Shown here: one piece after another, positions 1 through 10,317 of the stretch
Position numbering within the stretch: position 1 is the first letter of the stretch
Layout of the letters: the number at the start of each line of letters is the position of its first letter
Assembly (NCBI RefSeq): GCF_003003795.1
Contig: NZ_PVWK01000125.1
Coordinates: 1 to 51,561, forward strand
Length of the DNA stretch: 51,561 nucleotides
Reading direction: 5' to 3'
DNA from: Stenomitos frigidus ULC18
GTDB lineage: Bacteria > Cyanobacteriota > Cyanobacteriia > Leptolyngbyales > Leptolyngbyaceae
The notes under the pieces: generated by a model
What the model was told of the DNA's origin: nothing
Seen by the model: only the letters and a program-made list of their open reading frames with translations
The model's database searches: none
Position numbers and translations under genes: made by a program

Positions 1-38
1 ACCTCAAGGTCAGTCTTGGGCGTGAATCTACCATATTT

Positions 39-362
39 TCATGCGTGGTGGTGCACGCAGTGCATGATGACTTCGTTGGGGAAACCGAGGAACAGTGGCA
101 CGTATGGCACGTCACCACCTCTCATCTCCTTCAGGGTCTCGATCGCACGGTTAAAGTCATCACGAGCGATCGTTTGAAACACCTCTGGGTTCGTCAGCCG
201 GAAGCCTAGTGTCCCCAGTTCCAGCTTGAGGATGTTGCCGAGTACTGGCTTTGCTGTCACCACGGGCGGCTGTGAACTTAGATCAGAGCGTTCAATGGCA
301 CAGTCTGTGACTAGAAGTTGTGTACGCCGTAAGGTGATCGTGTTTAGCAGGCGTTGACTCAT
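39..362 (-). CDS. hypothetical protein, 107 aa
   Basis: I do not recognise this protein. The start chosen is the ATG at 362 because a GGGGACAAGG stretch sits just upstream on the minus strand; the frame stays open to 395 without a better site. The product looks soluble, with no signal peptide or membrane segment. Its second half (ETLKEMRGGDVPYVPLFLGF) looks like a folded domain. It lies in a degraded accessory stretch next to a DUF6985-like gene and a polymerase fragment, all on the same strand. It could be a phage- or plasmid-derived gene. Function unknown. Confidence 0.4.
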   Translation of the reverse strand: MSQRLLNTITLRRTQLLVTDCAIERSDLSSQPPVVTAKPVLGNILKLELGTLGFRLTNPEVFQTIARDDFNRAIETLKEMRGGDVPYVPLFLGFPNEVIMHCVHHHA

Positions 363-626
363 CCTTGTCCCCCTCAAAAGTTCGTAGCCCTGCACAGCTC
401 AGTACGCGGCTACGAGGGCGGGAAAGTGAGGTGGCTGAAGTTCACAGGATGTAGAAGGAAGCCACCTCTTAGCCCGCTGCTACACATGTTAACGCTCCTG
501 ACCGACTATACGCACGTTGGGGTTTTAGAGCGGTTTCGCGCTGTGTGCAAGAGTATGTCTGCTCTCTTGGTTCTGTGGGCAAAACAGACGGCACGTCGAT
601 CAACAACACGCGGTCGGTTGGGTGTG

Positions 627-1094
627 TCACCCTTCCAAGCCAAGTTCACCTTGCTGACTGGAGGCATCGGCGTGCCCATTGCGAAAACGCACCACTAGAC
701 CATGTTCAACATCCCAGTCGCATTCGGCGAACAGCAGAAAGGTTGGTGTCGTAATCTCCCCGTGCGGCGGCACTTCAATATACGACGGTTGCACCGCTTG
801 CCACACGTCGATCGACGCTGACAAGAGTGGCATCGCCTCATCGCCGATCAGGTCACGATACACCTCATAATTTTGCACGACGGCTGGTGCCGCCAAGACG
901 AGTACATCGGGCGGTAATGTTAGTGCAAGCTGTACCGCTTCACGTTGCACTGACGACAGTGTGCGTGTGTCAGCGTCCTCAGGTTCGATCTGCACAGGTA
1001 TATCCACACCATTGAAACGCACACGACGTTCAAGCCTCCAATGGGAGCCGTCGAAGTGCATCGGACCAAAATCGCTATCGTGGAGTGTCATCAT
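627..1094 (-). CDS. DUF6985/DUF2004-like protein, 155 aa
   Basis: A soluble protein whose C-terminal part ([20 protein letters not shown]) matches the signature I associate with DUF6985/DUF2004 proteins: an acidic-aromatic CDW followed by EHGL and FxNG. These families are common in accessory regions and next to toxin systems, sometimes as presumed immunity proteins, but no biochemical role is established that I know of. The start is one of two adjacent ATGs at 1094, with GAGGGAC upstream. It overlaps the end of the upstream frame holding the polymerase IV fragment by 4 bp (ATGA type). No toxin gene is recognisable beside it. The family call is from memory of the motif. Confidence 0.55.
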   Translation of the reverse strand: MMTLHDSDFGPMHFDGSHWRLERRVRFNGVDIPVQIEPEDADTRTLSSVQREAVQLALTLPPDVLVLAAPAVVQNYEVYRDLIGDEAMPLLSASIDVWQAVQPSYIEVPPHGEITTPTFLLFAECDWDVEHGLVVRFRNGHADASSQQGELGLEG

Positions 1095-1282
1095 GAGTCC
1101 CTCACAAGCAAAACATCATCCGTCACGCCTTCACAGACGTTGCTCAAGGGGTCTTCCTTGTACGTCATCGGTCTACCGCCCACGACAATGGGCTTGCCTC
1201 GGTACTGCGGGTCATCACGCTGCTCCACGGAGGCAAAAAAGGCATCCATGTCGATGTGGATGATCTTACGCTGCACCACCAT
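1091..1282 (-). pseudogene. dinB: DNA polymerase IV (DinB) N-terminal fragment
   Basis: The frame from the ATG at 1282 begins with the diagnostic Y-family start: [16 protein letters not shown], then a stretch ending PIVVGGRP. This is the palm segment holding the first metal-binding Asp of DinB. After about 38 residues the similarity stops. The expected RGVVAAASYEAR segment is absent and the frame ends after 63 residues, against about 350-400 for a whole enzyme. It is therefore a remnant. The frame is open upstream to 1708, but that part resembles nothing I know. It shows that the left edge of the window has been rearranged. Confidence 0.7.
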
Positions 1283-1895
1283 CGTGTCGCCAAACGGGTT
1301 GCTTTCAGTTTGCGACTCCAGTTTAGCCGCTCGCCTGGAGTGATCGTAGGCATGACTGGCACGGTAGGAAGACCGACAGCAATAACCCAAGACAGGCTCA
1401 CCCCGTTGATGGCATTGCTGAAGTTCCCGATTCTGCGCTGACTCTACTTGAGGATGTAGCCAGTACAAGTGCGACTGTCCATAGTAGCCAGCGTTCATGA
1501 GGCTAGCAAAGAGCCATTCCATGACAGCTTGTATAGTCTCTACTGCCACCCCGCTCTCAATATTGCCCAACACTGTTGATCGTTGGGTGCGTCGGCGTGG
1601 GTTCAGATAGCAGCGTCTGCAGTTTGGCGTGCAGGCGATCGCGACGAGCTTAGGCATGGCGATCGCCGGACAGTGGATGGCGCAATGCTTTAATGGTTCT
1701 GGCTTCAAGCTATTTAGTTGGACATTGTTGCACGTGCCGTCTCATCGCAGTCTCTTGAGAGATGTCAAAGCCCACATTACTGACATTCCCAACCGTGATT
1801 TGCGACCCACCTTGCTGTAACGTACTGCTTTGAAAATTGGGATGAGTCTTCTATAGTTTGGAGTACGCCACCCCAGACTCCCCCAGAGAAGCTCT
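1283..1895. other. degraded intergenic region
   Basis: Between the polymerase IV fragment and the giant kinase gene I see no convincing gene. The minus-strand frame is open to 1708 but shows no ribosome binding site, domain or family signature. The plus-strand frames are short. The last bases before 1896 hold an AGAGAAG that can serve the kinase gene. Regulatory sites may be present but none is recognisable. Confidence 0.4.
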
Positions 1896-4800
1896 ATGAT
1901 TGCTCTGCCTGGTATTGCTATCCAAGACACGATCTACGAAAGCTCAGCCTCTCTGGTGTATCGAGGCAGAAGAGACGATGGGCTGGCAGTTGTCATCAAA
2001 CTGCTCAAACAAGATTATCCCTCTCCTCAAGAAATTACCCGCTATAGACAGGAATATGCCATTACCTGCTCCCTCAAGCTGGAAGGCGTAATCAAGGCGT
2101 ACAGCCAGCAGGACTATCAACGCACGCTCGTGATCCTTTTAGAAGACTTTGGTGGAGAGTCTCTAGAGCGATGGATGCAGCAACGCTCAGACTTCTGTCC
2201 AATGCCCTTAGCCAGATTTCTCCCGCTTGCCATCAACTTGACAGAGATTCTAGGCAGCATCCATGCTGCCAATATCATTCATAAAGATATTAATCCTGGC
2301 AATATTGTTTTCAATCCAGAGACTGGCATTGTCAAAATTATTGATTTTGGGATTTCCACCCGCTTTAACCGCACGAATCCATCGTATAGAAGCCTACATG
2401 ATTTAGAAGGAACTCTCGCCTACCTGTCTCCAGAGCAAACCGGGCGCATGAGCCGCTTGCTCGATTACCGTACCGATTTTTACTCGCTAGGTGTCACGTT
2501 CTACCAACTGCTCACCGGACAACTGCCGTTTCCCACAATGGACATGCTGGAACTAGTCCATTGTCATCTTGCCAAACAACCAATTCCGCTTCATGAGCTG
2601 AATGCAGGCATCCCTCAACCTGTTTCAGACATGATTCTGAAACTAATGGCGAAAAATGCGGAGGATCGTTATCAAACTGCTTGGGGCATTAAAGCGGATT
2701 TAGAATTCTGTGCTCACCAATTAGAAGAAAGTGGTCAGATTGATCCCATTCAACTGGGGCTTCAAGACATTTCGGAGCAGTTTCAAATTCCTCAGAAGCT
2801 ATATGGGCGCGAGGCAGAGATTAAAACGTTATTGGCAGCGTTTGATAGAGTCGCAGCGGGAAATAATGGGAAGATGGGGAGTAAAATTGTCTCCGTGTCC
2901 CCGCGTCCCCATCTCCCTGCATCTTCAGAAATGCTGCTCGTTTCTGGCTATGCTGGCATTGGTAAATCGGCATTGGTGCAGGAACTTTATAAACCCATCA
3001 CGGCAAAGCGTGGCTATTTTATTTCGGGTAAGTTTGACCAATTTCAGCGCAATATTCCCTATAGCGCGATCGCCCAAGCCCTACAAAAATTGGTACAGCA
3101 ATTGCTGGGTGAGCCAGAGGAACAGGTCCAGCAGTGGCGATCGCAACTTCTAACAGCGTTGGGAAGCAATGGGCAACTCATCATTGACGTGATTCCGGAA
3201 GTTGAGCTAATTATTGGCAAGCAGCAGCCCATAACCGATGTCGGCGCAACAGAAGCTCAAAATCGTTTCAATCGAGTCTTTCAGCATTTTGTTCGGGTGT
3301 TTTGCTCAAAGGAACATCCGCTTGTACTCTTTCTAGACGACTTACAGTGGGCGGATTCAGCAACACTCAAGTTAATTGAGCTCATTATGCTGGATGAGCA
3401 AGCCCAATCTCTTTTTTTAATTGGAGCGTATCGAGATCATGAAGTAAAGCCAACCCACCCACTGGCACTAACGCTGGAGCGGTTACGCCAACAGGGGGCA
3501 GTGCTTCAGGAGATTGTTCTGGCACCCTTAAGGCTGGAGCCGTTAAGCCAGTTGCTTGCTGAGACACTACATCGGGATGTTGACTCCGTTCGTGCTTTAG
3601 CTGAGTTGGTGCTGTGTAAAACCGAGGGAAACCCTTTCTTTGTCAACGAATTTTTGCGGATGCTGCATAGCGAACATTGGTTGACCTTTAAGGCTGAGCA
3701 GCGAAGCTGGCAGTGGAACATGGCGCAGATTCAAGCCCAAAACATCACTGCTAATGTGGTGGAGTTGCTGCTGACTAAGTTGAAGAAACTACCAGCGGTC
3801 ACGCAGCAAATCCTCCGGTTAGCCGCTTGTATCGGCGCTGAATTTGATTTGGAGACATTAGCGATCGTTTGTGAGCAAGCCCCTAAAGCGATTTTTGGGG
3901 CTTTACTGACAGCAGTACAAGCTGGATTGATTCAGCCTCTCTCCGAATTAGATGAGAACTTGTTAGTTCAGGAGTATAAGTTCTTGCACGATCGCGTGCA
4001 ACAAGCCGCCTATGCCTTAATTGATGAGTCGCAGAAACAGGTTGTTCATCTTCAAATCGGTCACGATCTGCTCGAAAAGACCTTACCAGAGCGACTATCA
4101 GATCGTCTATTTGAAATTGTGGATCATCTTAATTATGGAATTGAGCTAATTACCGATCAGGCAGAACGAGATGAAATTGCCAAACTGAATCTATTGGCAG
4201 GTCAGAAAGCAAAAGCCGCGATCGCTTATGGCACGGCAAAAAACTATTTAGCGACAGGCAGAGAATGGCTAGCAGCCTCTAGCTGGCTAACAAACTATGA
4301 TCTGACATTAGAGTTGTATTCAAAAGCAACAGAAGTCGCCTATTTACGTGGTGAGTTTAAAGATGTAGAACAGTGGGCAGAAGTCGTTCTACAAGAAGCC
4401 AAGACGGTTCTCGATACCGTAAAAGTTTACGAAGTCAAAATTCAACTCAATATGGCACAGAACCAGCCATTAAAAGCAATTGATACGGCATTGCAAGTTT
4501 TGCAGCAACTAGGAATTAGTTTTCCTGAAACACCCAGTCAATCAGATATTCGCCTTCAGATAGACACAATCACATCTCTCTTTGCCGAGAAATCAATTGA
4601 GGATTTAATCCATTTGCCAGAAATGACCGAACCAGACAAATTGGCGGCGATGCGAATTTTATCTGGAATTTCGATTGCGGCTTATATTGCTGCACCTGAT
4701 CTGATGCCTCTCCTTGCAGCTAAACAGGTCACCATGTCAATTCAGTATGGTAATACGTTTGTGTCTTCTTTTGCCTATGCCATCTTTGGAATGGCTCTTT

Positions 4801-7800
4801 GTGGAAGGGGCAGAAACATTGAGTCTGCCTACCAGTTTGGGCAACTTGGTTTAGGGATATTGTCACGGTCGAACGTCCATTCCCTTAAAGCTAGAACTTT
4901 GAACATCATAAGCAACTTCATCATCCACTGGAAAGAACATAATAGAGAACTTTTGAAGCCTTTACTAGAAGCCTATCAGGGCGGACTAGAAACGGGGGAT
5001 TTTGAGTTTGCTGCCTACAGTGCTTATAATTACTGCTTCCAAGCCCTGGTGATCGGAAAAGAACTCATGTATGTTGAGCGCGTGATGAGCACATACAGTG
5101 AAGCAATCCGTCAAATTAAGCATGAAATAGCACTCAACTGGATTCAAATATTCCAACAAACTGTCTCAAGCTTGATGGGGAATTCGAGCAATTCAACTCG
5201 TCTAATGGGCGAATTCTACAATGAAGAGACTGAACTACCACGACTTCAAGCTGCAAATGATAGAAACTCAATCTTCAAAGTTTATTTCAACAAGCTTTTC
5301 CTGAACTATCTATTTTCTAAGTACACTCAAGCCGTTGAAAGCTCAGTCGTAGCGGAAGGTCATTTGAGCTATGTTGCAGCACTACCTCTTGTACCACTAT
5401 ACAATCTCTATGATTCGCTAGCAAGGCTCGCAGCTTATCCTGAAAGTAATGTCCAAGCGCAGCAGGAAGTTCTGAAAAAAGTTGCGGTTAGACAAGAGAA
5501 AATGAAGCAATGGTCACATTCTGCGCCAATGAACTGTTTGCATAAGTATCATTTAGTTGAGGCAGAGAAGGCACGAGTCTTGGGTCAGTTACTTGAGGCA
5601 GAAGCGTTTTTTGAACAAGCGATCCAGGGGGCGAAGGAAAATAAATATATCCAAGAAGAAGCTTTAGCCTATGAATTAGCTGCTAAGTTTTATCTAGAGC
5701 GTGGCAGGTCAAAAATTGCTCAAACCTATATGAAAGAAGCTCACTATTGCTATGAACGCTGGGGCGCAACGGCGAAGGTCAAAGATTTAGAGACTCGTTA
5801 TCCACAGTTTTTCCCTCCGTCATCCAGCGTAGCTTCCACGCCAATTCATACGGCTTTTGGAACCACTTCTAGCACTTCACTTATCGCTTTTGATTTGACG
5901 ACGGTACTGAAAGCATCCCAGGCAATTTCGAGTGAAATTGAACTGAATCAGTTGCTCCGTTCTTTGATGCAGATCCTAATCGAGAATGCTGGTGCACAAA
6001 CCGGATGTCTGCTTTTGGAAAACTCAGGAGAATGGGCGATCGAGGCTGCCTGTGAATTCAATGATGATGAGAATGGCTGTGTAACACGGGTGCTGCAATC
6101 CATCCCAACAGCAAATTGTTTACCAGAATCAATTATTCACTATGTCATTAGGACTCATAAATCTATCCTCTTAAATGATGCGACTCGTGAAGGCAATTTC
6201 ATTAATGACCCCTACATCCAACGCAACCAGACCCGCTCGCTTCTCTGTTTGCCACTGCTGAATCAAAGTAAGCTCGTCGGCGTGCTCTATCTAGAGAACC
6301 AATCGGTGACTGGAGTCTTTACACCAGAGCGATCGCAAGTTTTGCATTTACTATCGACTCAGGCAGCGATTGCGATCGAAAATGCCAAACTCTACTCAAA
6401 GCTCCGCGCTAGCGAAAGTCAGATGACTCAATTTCTCGAAGCAATTCCAGTGGGAATTGGCATAGTCGATGCAGCAGGTCGCCCTTATTACGCCAATCAA
6501 CGGGGCATTCAACTCATGGGCAAAGGGATTGATCCTTCTATCCCACCCGATCAAATTGCTGAGGCTTATCAATTCTATGTGACCGGAACAAATCAAATCT
6601 ATCCGACAGAGAGACTGCCAGTCATTCAGGCGTTGAGCGGCGAGCATGCCACGGTTGATGATATCGATATTCGGCAGAACAATGCAACCATTCCGGTTGA
6701 AGTGTGGGGCACTCCTGTGTTTGATGAGCAGGGCAATGTTGTTTATGGGATCGTTGCGTTTCAAGACATCACAGAGCGCAAACAAGCAGAGAAACTATTA
6801 GCCGATTATAACCAAATATTGGAACAACAAGTCACTGAGCGAACGTTGCTCCTGTCTCAGGAGATTGAAGAGCGCCATCGCGTTGAGTCCGCCCTGCGAC
6901 AGAGTGAAGAACAGCGCAGACTAGCTATGGACGTTAGTTATATTGGCACTTGGGACTGGAATATCGTGGAGGAGACAATAGAGTGGAACGATCACCATGT
7001 CCGACTACTGGGGTTGGTTCCCGGTGAAGTTGAGAGCAGCTATCAGGCATGGCGCGATCGCGTTCATCCAGAAGATCTTCCTTGGGTTGAGCAAGCTATA
7101 GCAGCAGCTCTGGCAACCCATACCGATTATGAAACTGAATATCGAGTAGTTTACCCAGATGGTAATGTCCATTGGTTGATTGCCAGAGGCCGAGGCATTT
7201 ATAACGCAACTGGACAGCCCGTGCGGATGTTGGGGGTGATGCTTGATATTAGCGAACAGCGAAACGCTGCACTGTGTGCCGAGCATGCTTCCATTCTGGA
7301 AGAACGTAACCGGATGGCGCGCGAAATTCATGATACGCTCGCTCAATCCTTCACGGGTATTTTGCTCCAGGTCGGAGCGGCGACACAAGTACTGGCAGAT
7401 GACTTGAACGTCACGCAGGAACATGTGGAGATGCTGGAAATGATTGATGAATTGGCACGCGCTGGGCTGGCAGAGGCACGTCGATCAGTCGCAGCACTCC
7501 GTCCCCAGCTCTTGGAAGAGGGCAATTTACAGAGTGCCCTTCAGCGTCTCGTAATTCAGATGAGAGCTACTACTGATACGACTGTGATCTACGAAAGTAA
7601 AGGCACGATCTATTCGTTGCCTACCGAAGTAGAAAATCACCTGCTACGGATGGGACAGGAAGCCTTAACCAATGCCATCAAATACGCGGATGCTGGCGAA
7701 ATTAGAGTTGAGTTGGTGTATGAAGCGGCGCAATGTCTTTTGCGTATTAAAGATAATGGACGGGGTTTTAGTGTGGGTAGTATCCCATCAGGTAGCGGCT

Positions 7801-7910
7801 TTGGCTTACTGGGCATGAGCGAGCGTGCAGAACAAATAGGCGCACAACTGACAATTCAGAGCCAACTGGGGCAGGGAACAGAAATTGTTGTCACTGTAAA
7901 TCGAGAGTGA
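1896..7910 (+). CDS. Ser/Thr kinase - AAA ATPase - GAF - PAS - histidine kinase hybrid
   Basis: A 2004-residue signalling protein of a type common in filamentous cyanobacteria. In order: a protein kinase domain (about 7-270; Lys35, HKDINPGN at 129-136, DFG at 150-152, so likely active); an AAA_16 ATPase (Walker A GYAGIGKS near 350, Walker B FLDDLQWAD near 477); a long helical TPR-like region (about 700-1310); a GAF domain (about 1350-1495); two PAS domains (about 1510-1630 and 1670-1790); a HisKA_3 dimerisation domain with EIHDTLAQS, phospho-His near 1811; and a HATPase_c domain to the end. HisKA_3 kinases pair with NarL-type regulators, and one overlaps its 3' end by 4 bp. The start ATG has AGAGAAG upstream. 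No membrane segments are seen, so it is probably cytoplasmic. Input signal unknown. Confidence 0.93.
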   Translation: MIALPGIAIQDTIYESSASLVYRGRRDDGLAVVIKLLKQDYPSPQEITRYRQEYAITCSLKLEGVIKAYSQQDYQRTLVILLEDFGGESLERWMQQRSDFCPMPLARFLPLAINLTEILGSIHAANIIHKDINPGNIVFNPETGIVKIIDFGISTRFNRTNPSYRSLHDLEGTLAYLSPEQTGRMSRLLDYRTDFYSLGVTFYQLLTGQLPFPTMDMLELVHCHLAKQPIPLHELNAGIPQPVSDMILKLMAKNAEDRYQTAWGIKADLEFCAHQLEESGQIDPIQLGLQDISEQFQIPQKLYGREAEIKTLLAAFDRVAAGNNGKMGSKIVSVSPRPHLPASSEMLLVSGYAGIGKSALVQELYKPITAKRGYFISGKFDQFQRNIPYSAIAQALQKLVQQLLGEPEEQVQQWRSQLLTALGSNGQLIIDVIPEVELIIGKQQPITDVGATEAQNRFNRVFQHFVRVFCSKEHPLVLFLDDLQWADSATLKLIELIMLDEQAQSLFLIGAYRDHEVKPTHPLALTLERLRQQGAVLQEIVLAPLRLEPLSQLLAETLHRDVDSVRALAELVLCKTEGNPFFVNEFLRMLHSEHWLTFKAEQRSWQWNMAQIQAQNITANVVELLLTKLKKLPAVTQQILRLAACIGAEFDLETLAIVCEQAPKAIFGALLTAVQAGLIQPLSELDENLLVQEYKFLHDRVQQAAYALIDESQKQVVHLQIGHDLLEKTLPERLSDRLFEIVDHLNYGIELITDQAERDEIAKLNLLAGQKAKAAIAYGTAKNYLATGREWLAASSWLTNYDLTLELYSKATEVAYLRGEFKDVEQWAEVVLQEAKTVLDTVKVYEVKIQLNMAQNQPLKAIDTALQVLQQLGISFPETPSQSDIRLQIDTITSLFAEKSIEDLIHLPEMTEPDKLAAMRILSGISIAAYIAAPDLMPLLAAKQVTMSIQYGNTFVSSFAYAIFGMALCGRGRNIESAYQFGQLGLGILSRSNVHSLKARTLNIISNFIIHWKEHNRELLKPLLEAYQGGLETGDFEFAAYSAYNYCFQALVIGKELMYVERVMSTYSEAIRQIKHEIALNWIQIFQQTVSSLMGNSSNSTRLMGEFYNEETELPRLQAANDRNSIFKVYFNKLFLNYLFSKYTQAVESSVVAEGHLSYVAALPLVPLYNLYDSLARLAAYPESNVQAQQEVLKKVAVRQEKMKQWSHSAPMNCLHKYHLVEAEKARVLGQLLEAEAFFEQAIQGAKENKYIQEEALAYELAAKFYLERGRSKIAQTYMKEAHYCYERWGATAKVKDLETRYPQFFPPSSSVASTPIHTAFGTTSSTSLIAFDLTTVLKASQAISSEIELNQLLRSLMQILIENAGAQTGCLLLENSGEWAIEAACEFNDDENGCVTRVLQSIPTANCLPESIIHYVIRTHKSILLNDATREGNFINDPYIQRNQTRSLLCLPLLNQSKLVGVLYLENQSVTGVFTPERSQVLHLLSTQAAIAIENAKLYSKLRASESQMTQFLEAIPVGIGIVDAAGRPYYANQRGIQLMGKGIDPSIPPDQIAEAYQFYVTGTNQIYPTERLPVIQALSGEHATVDDIDIRQNNATIPVEVWGTPVFDEQGNVVYGIVAFQDITERKQAEKLLADYNQILEQQVTERTLLLSQEIEERHRVESALRQSEEQRRLAMDVSYIGTWDWNIVEETIEWNDHHVRLLGLVPGEVESSYQAWRDRVHPEDLPWVEQAIAAALATHTDYETEYRVVYPDGNVHWLIARGRGIYNATGQPVRMLGVMLDISEQRNAALCAEHASILEERNRMAREIHDTLAQSFTGILLQVGAATQVLADDLNVTQEHVEMLEMIDELARAGLAEARRSVAALRPQLLEEGNLQSALQRLVIQMRATTDTTVIYESKGTIYSLPTEVENHLLRMGQEALTNAIKYADAGEIRVELVYEAAQCLLRIKDNGRGFSVGSIPSGSGFGLLGMSERAEQIGAQLTIQSQLGQGTEIVVTVNRE

Positions 7911-8548
7911 GCATCACGATGAGCCAAGCTACTACAATTCGGGTGCTGATTGTTGATGATCATGCCATTGTCAGAAAGGGATTGGCAACCATTATTAACC
8001 GTGATCCAGAAATGACAGTGATCGCTCAAGCTGAAGATGGGCAGCAGGCGATCGACCGCTTTCGGGACTATCAACCTGATGTCACGCTGATGGATTTATC
8101 CATGCCTCAAATGGGAGGGGTGGAGGCTATTACGGCAATCTGTGCTGCATTTAAGCAGGCTCGGATTGCGGTACTCACAACTTACGATGGTGATGAAGAT
8201 ATCTATCGCGGCTTGCAGGCGGGTGCTCAAGGCTATCTACTTAAGGATGCTAAACCCAACGAGCTTTTGAATGCGATTCGCACTATTCATAGTGGTCAAA
8301 AGTATGTGCCACCAGCCGTTGGCGCAAAACTATTGCAACGGATGAGCCATCCGGAACTGAGTGAACGGGAGCTAGCAGTACTCCACTTGATGGCGCAGGG
8401 GATGAGTAATGCCAACATCGCGATCGCTTTAACTATCGGCGAAAGCACCGTCAAATCGCACATCAATCGACTGTTAAGCAAGCTGGGCGTGAGCGATCGC
8501 ACTCAAGCCGTCATTGTTGCGGTTAAACGCGGGCTTGTCAGTTTATAA
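7907..8548 (+). CDS. NarL/FixJ-family response regulator
   Basis: A two-domain response regulator of about 210 residues. The receiver domain starts RVLIVDDHAIVRKGL. The phospho-acceptor Asp is in LMDLSMPQMGG (Asp63 from the GTG start) and the conserved Lys is in YLLKDA. The output is a LuxR-type HTH (LSERELAVLHLMAQG, then STVKSHINRLLSKLGV). The longest start is a GTG at 7907 that overlaps the kinase stop (GTGA). An ATG at 7919 is an alternative and gives a more typical N terminus. Overlap with the HisKA_3 kinase makes them a cognate pair. NarL proteins usually bind inverted heptamers, so this regulator is not an obvious match for the 11-bp direct repeats found at 35.7, 42.1 and 48.4 kb. Confidence 0.93.
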   Translation: MSITMSQATTIRVLIVDDHAIVRKGLATIINRDPEMTVIAQAEDGQQAIDRFRDYQPDVTLMDLSMPQMGGVEAITAICAAFKQARIAVLTTYDGDEDIYRGLQAGAQGYLLKDAKPNELLNAIRTIHSGQKYVPPAVGAKLLQRMSHPELSERELAVLHLMAQGMSNANIAIALTIGESTVKSHINRLLSKLGVSDRTQAVIVAVKRGLVSL

Positions 8549-8970
8549 GCTGTACTTGGCATTGAGCCGAGATACGTGCGAAAGTTTATCATATGGGTAC
8601 TAAAGTTTTGCTGAGTAAGGCTTTCAGCGTTTGGCTCACAACATAGCTATTTTTGTCGGATAGCTGCTGTTCGAGCAGAAGGGCGACGGTAGAATGCGGG
8701 TTTCGGGCGACGAATCAAGCAGAAATTAGGCCGTGTACTAGTCGTCTTGCATTAGTACAAAGGCCAAAATAGTCCAAACCTTCATTAGACAAGGCTTTCA
8801 GTGGTCAGGACTAGAAGCGAAAAGGCTAAAATGCCTATCTAGTTTACGTTTCAAGCGATATGACCAAAAATCGCACGTATCTCGGCTCAACCCCCTACTG
8901 ATGTCATGCAAGAGCAGGGACGATCGTTTGAATGTGGTGGCGAATTGGAGCCAGACAGTAGATTCTTTGT
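8549..8970. other. intergenic region without recognised content
   Basis: About 420 bp between the response regulator and the Rrf2 remnant. No frame on either strand shows a recognisable protein, and I see no tRNA, clear terminator or promoter. It is probably decayed coding sequence continuous with the Rrf2 pseudogene. Confidence 0.4.
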
Positions 8971-9340
8971 GACTATGCAGCAGCAAGCTCTTGGCACTGG
9001 CGAACCATGCGGACCCGCAGCATCCCTTGACAATTAGCAGCATCCCTGCCAGACATGCCATCACCGAGCGCTACTTGGAACAAATTTTGACCATTCTACG
9101 GCGCGGCGGTATGGTTCACAGCCAGTGAGGAGCCCGTGACGGCTATACGTTGACCGGCGAACCCCGGCAGATTAGTTTGCTGGAAGCGACTGCCCTGATG
9201 GATGGCACACACAAACCCTGCGAACAGACGTTACTGGTAACACCAGAGCGCAGGTATTGAATCAAACCTGGCAGCAAGCAAATGTGCTTTCACAGCAGAC
9301 AATGAGCGATCGACTCAGCAGTACAGCAACGAGCCTGGAT
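8971..9340 (+). pseudogene. Rrf2-family transcriptional regulator, broken
   Basis: The frame at 9000-9135 reads LANHADPQHPLTIS, then AITERYLEQILTILRRGG and a stop (TGA at 9126-9128) where a CGA codon is expected. It continues in frame with GARDGYTLTGEPRQISLLEA. This is the winged-helix signature of Rrf2 regulators: ERYLEQIL, L-R-GG, G-GGY-L, ISLLE. A frameshift near 8975 separates the N terminus. Another shift near 9255 is needed to read VLNQTWQQANVLSQQTM, which resembles the family's C-terminal helix. Nonsense mutation plus frameshifts mean the gene is dead. The neighbouring sugar operon reads the other way. Confidence 0.6.
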
Positions 9341-9498
9341 AATCCAAGCTGGTTTCGTCATAGCAAGTTAACGGGTTATAGTGGGGAACTTGCACGCAAA
9401 CAATGGTTGCTCGACCACGAGCGCTTAAGCCGCATGAAACAGCAACGCAACGACTGATGGTCATCCTGTTGCACGAGTTGATCGATCGCCTTTTAAGG

Positions 9499-10317
9499 TC
9501 AAGGTTTGAGGAGACGATCGCTCAGGTTAATCAGCTCCTGCTGCTGATAGTTACAGCGAAAAATACAGCGTTTGTGGTTTGCATGATGCAGTTTGGCACA
9601 CTTCATGGCTCTGCGTCCGAACCAAGATTGGTATAGTGCGGACGCTGAAGCCATACCCATTGGTGGCACACAGACATATAGCCAGAAGGCTGTCCAGTTC
9701 TGGGCTGGCAGCGCTGAGGCAAAACTGCGAGCAGGGTTCATGCCGAAGCCGGAAAGGGGGGCTTCAAAGGTGACGTAGAGCATCACCAAACAGCCCGCAA
9801 AGAGACCCGTGTAGGGATTGAGCTTCTTGTGGTTACTGGTCAACAAAACCATCATCATCATGATGAAGGCAATCACTAATTCACCCAGCACTGCGCCCAT
9901 CCAACCCAACCAACCCGGCACGGTGACAACGTAGTTAACAGGTGGTTGTGTAAACAGGTTGCCAAAGAGCAACGCTACCAAAGAAACGCCAGCCAAGCCA
10001 CCCAGACATTGAAACAAGATGTAAAAGATCGCATCCTGGCGCTTGACTTTACCAGCACGGTAAAACGTGAGCGTAATCGCTGGATTCATATGGGCACCGG
10101 ATTGTTTGCCCCACGGAGAATAGATGAGCGCGATCGCAGTTGTTCCCATTGCCACCCCAATCAAAAAGCGGCGTAGATCGGCATTGGCGATCGCCTGATG
10201 CACAGGGGAGCTGGGAGACTCAAACAAGATTGTAAACACACCAGCCGAAACCATAAAAAGACCAAGTTCTGCGGCTTCCATCAGGTATTCTGGCAGATGC
10301 TTTTTAAGGGTCTCCAT
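9499..10317 (-). CDS. MIP-family channel (aquaporin/glycerol facilitator)
   Basis: A 272-residue integral membrane channel. Both half-helix signatures are present: HMNPA (NPA at 78-80) and GMNPARSF (NPA at 194-196). About six hydrophobic segments in the usual 3+3 arrangement surround them. The start at 10317 is chosen because GGGAGG lies 6-11 bases upstream; the gene then overlaps the end of the GH63-like gene by 14 bp, so translation is probably coupled. It is the last gene of the GMC-SDR-GH63-aquaporin operon, which suggests water or small-polyol flux linked to sugar or osmolyte turnover. The last 40 residues are a hydrophilic extension without known motif. Substrate (water or glycerol) cannot be settled by eye. 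Confidence 0.9.
   Translation of the reverse strand: METLKKHLPEYLMEAAELGLFMVSAGVFTILFESPSSPVHQAIANADLRRFLIGVAMGTTAIALIYSPWGKQSGAHMNPAITLTFYRAGKVKRQDAIFYILFQCLGGLAGVSLVALLFGNLFTQPPVNYVVTVPGWLGWMGAVLGELVIAFIMMMMVLLTSNHKKLNPYTGLFAGCLVMLYVTFEAPLSGFGMNPARSFASALPAQNWTAFWLYVCVPPMGMASASALYQSWFGRRAMKCAKLHHANHKRCIFRCNYQQQELINLSDRLLKP

Noticed and set aside
7907-8548. NarL regulator as the activator binding the 11-bp direct repeats
   Set aside because: NarL-family proteins generally bind inverted heptamers; direct repeats with an 11-bp period point to OmpR/PhoB or SARP types, none of which is encoded in the window.
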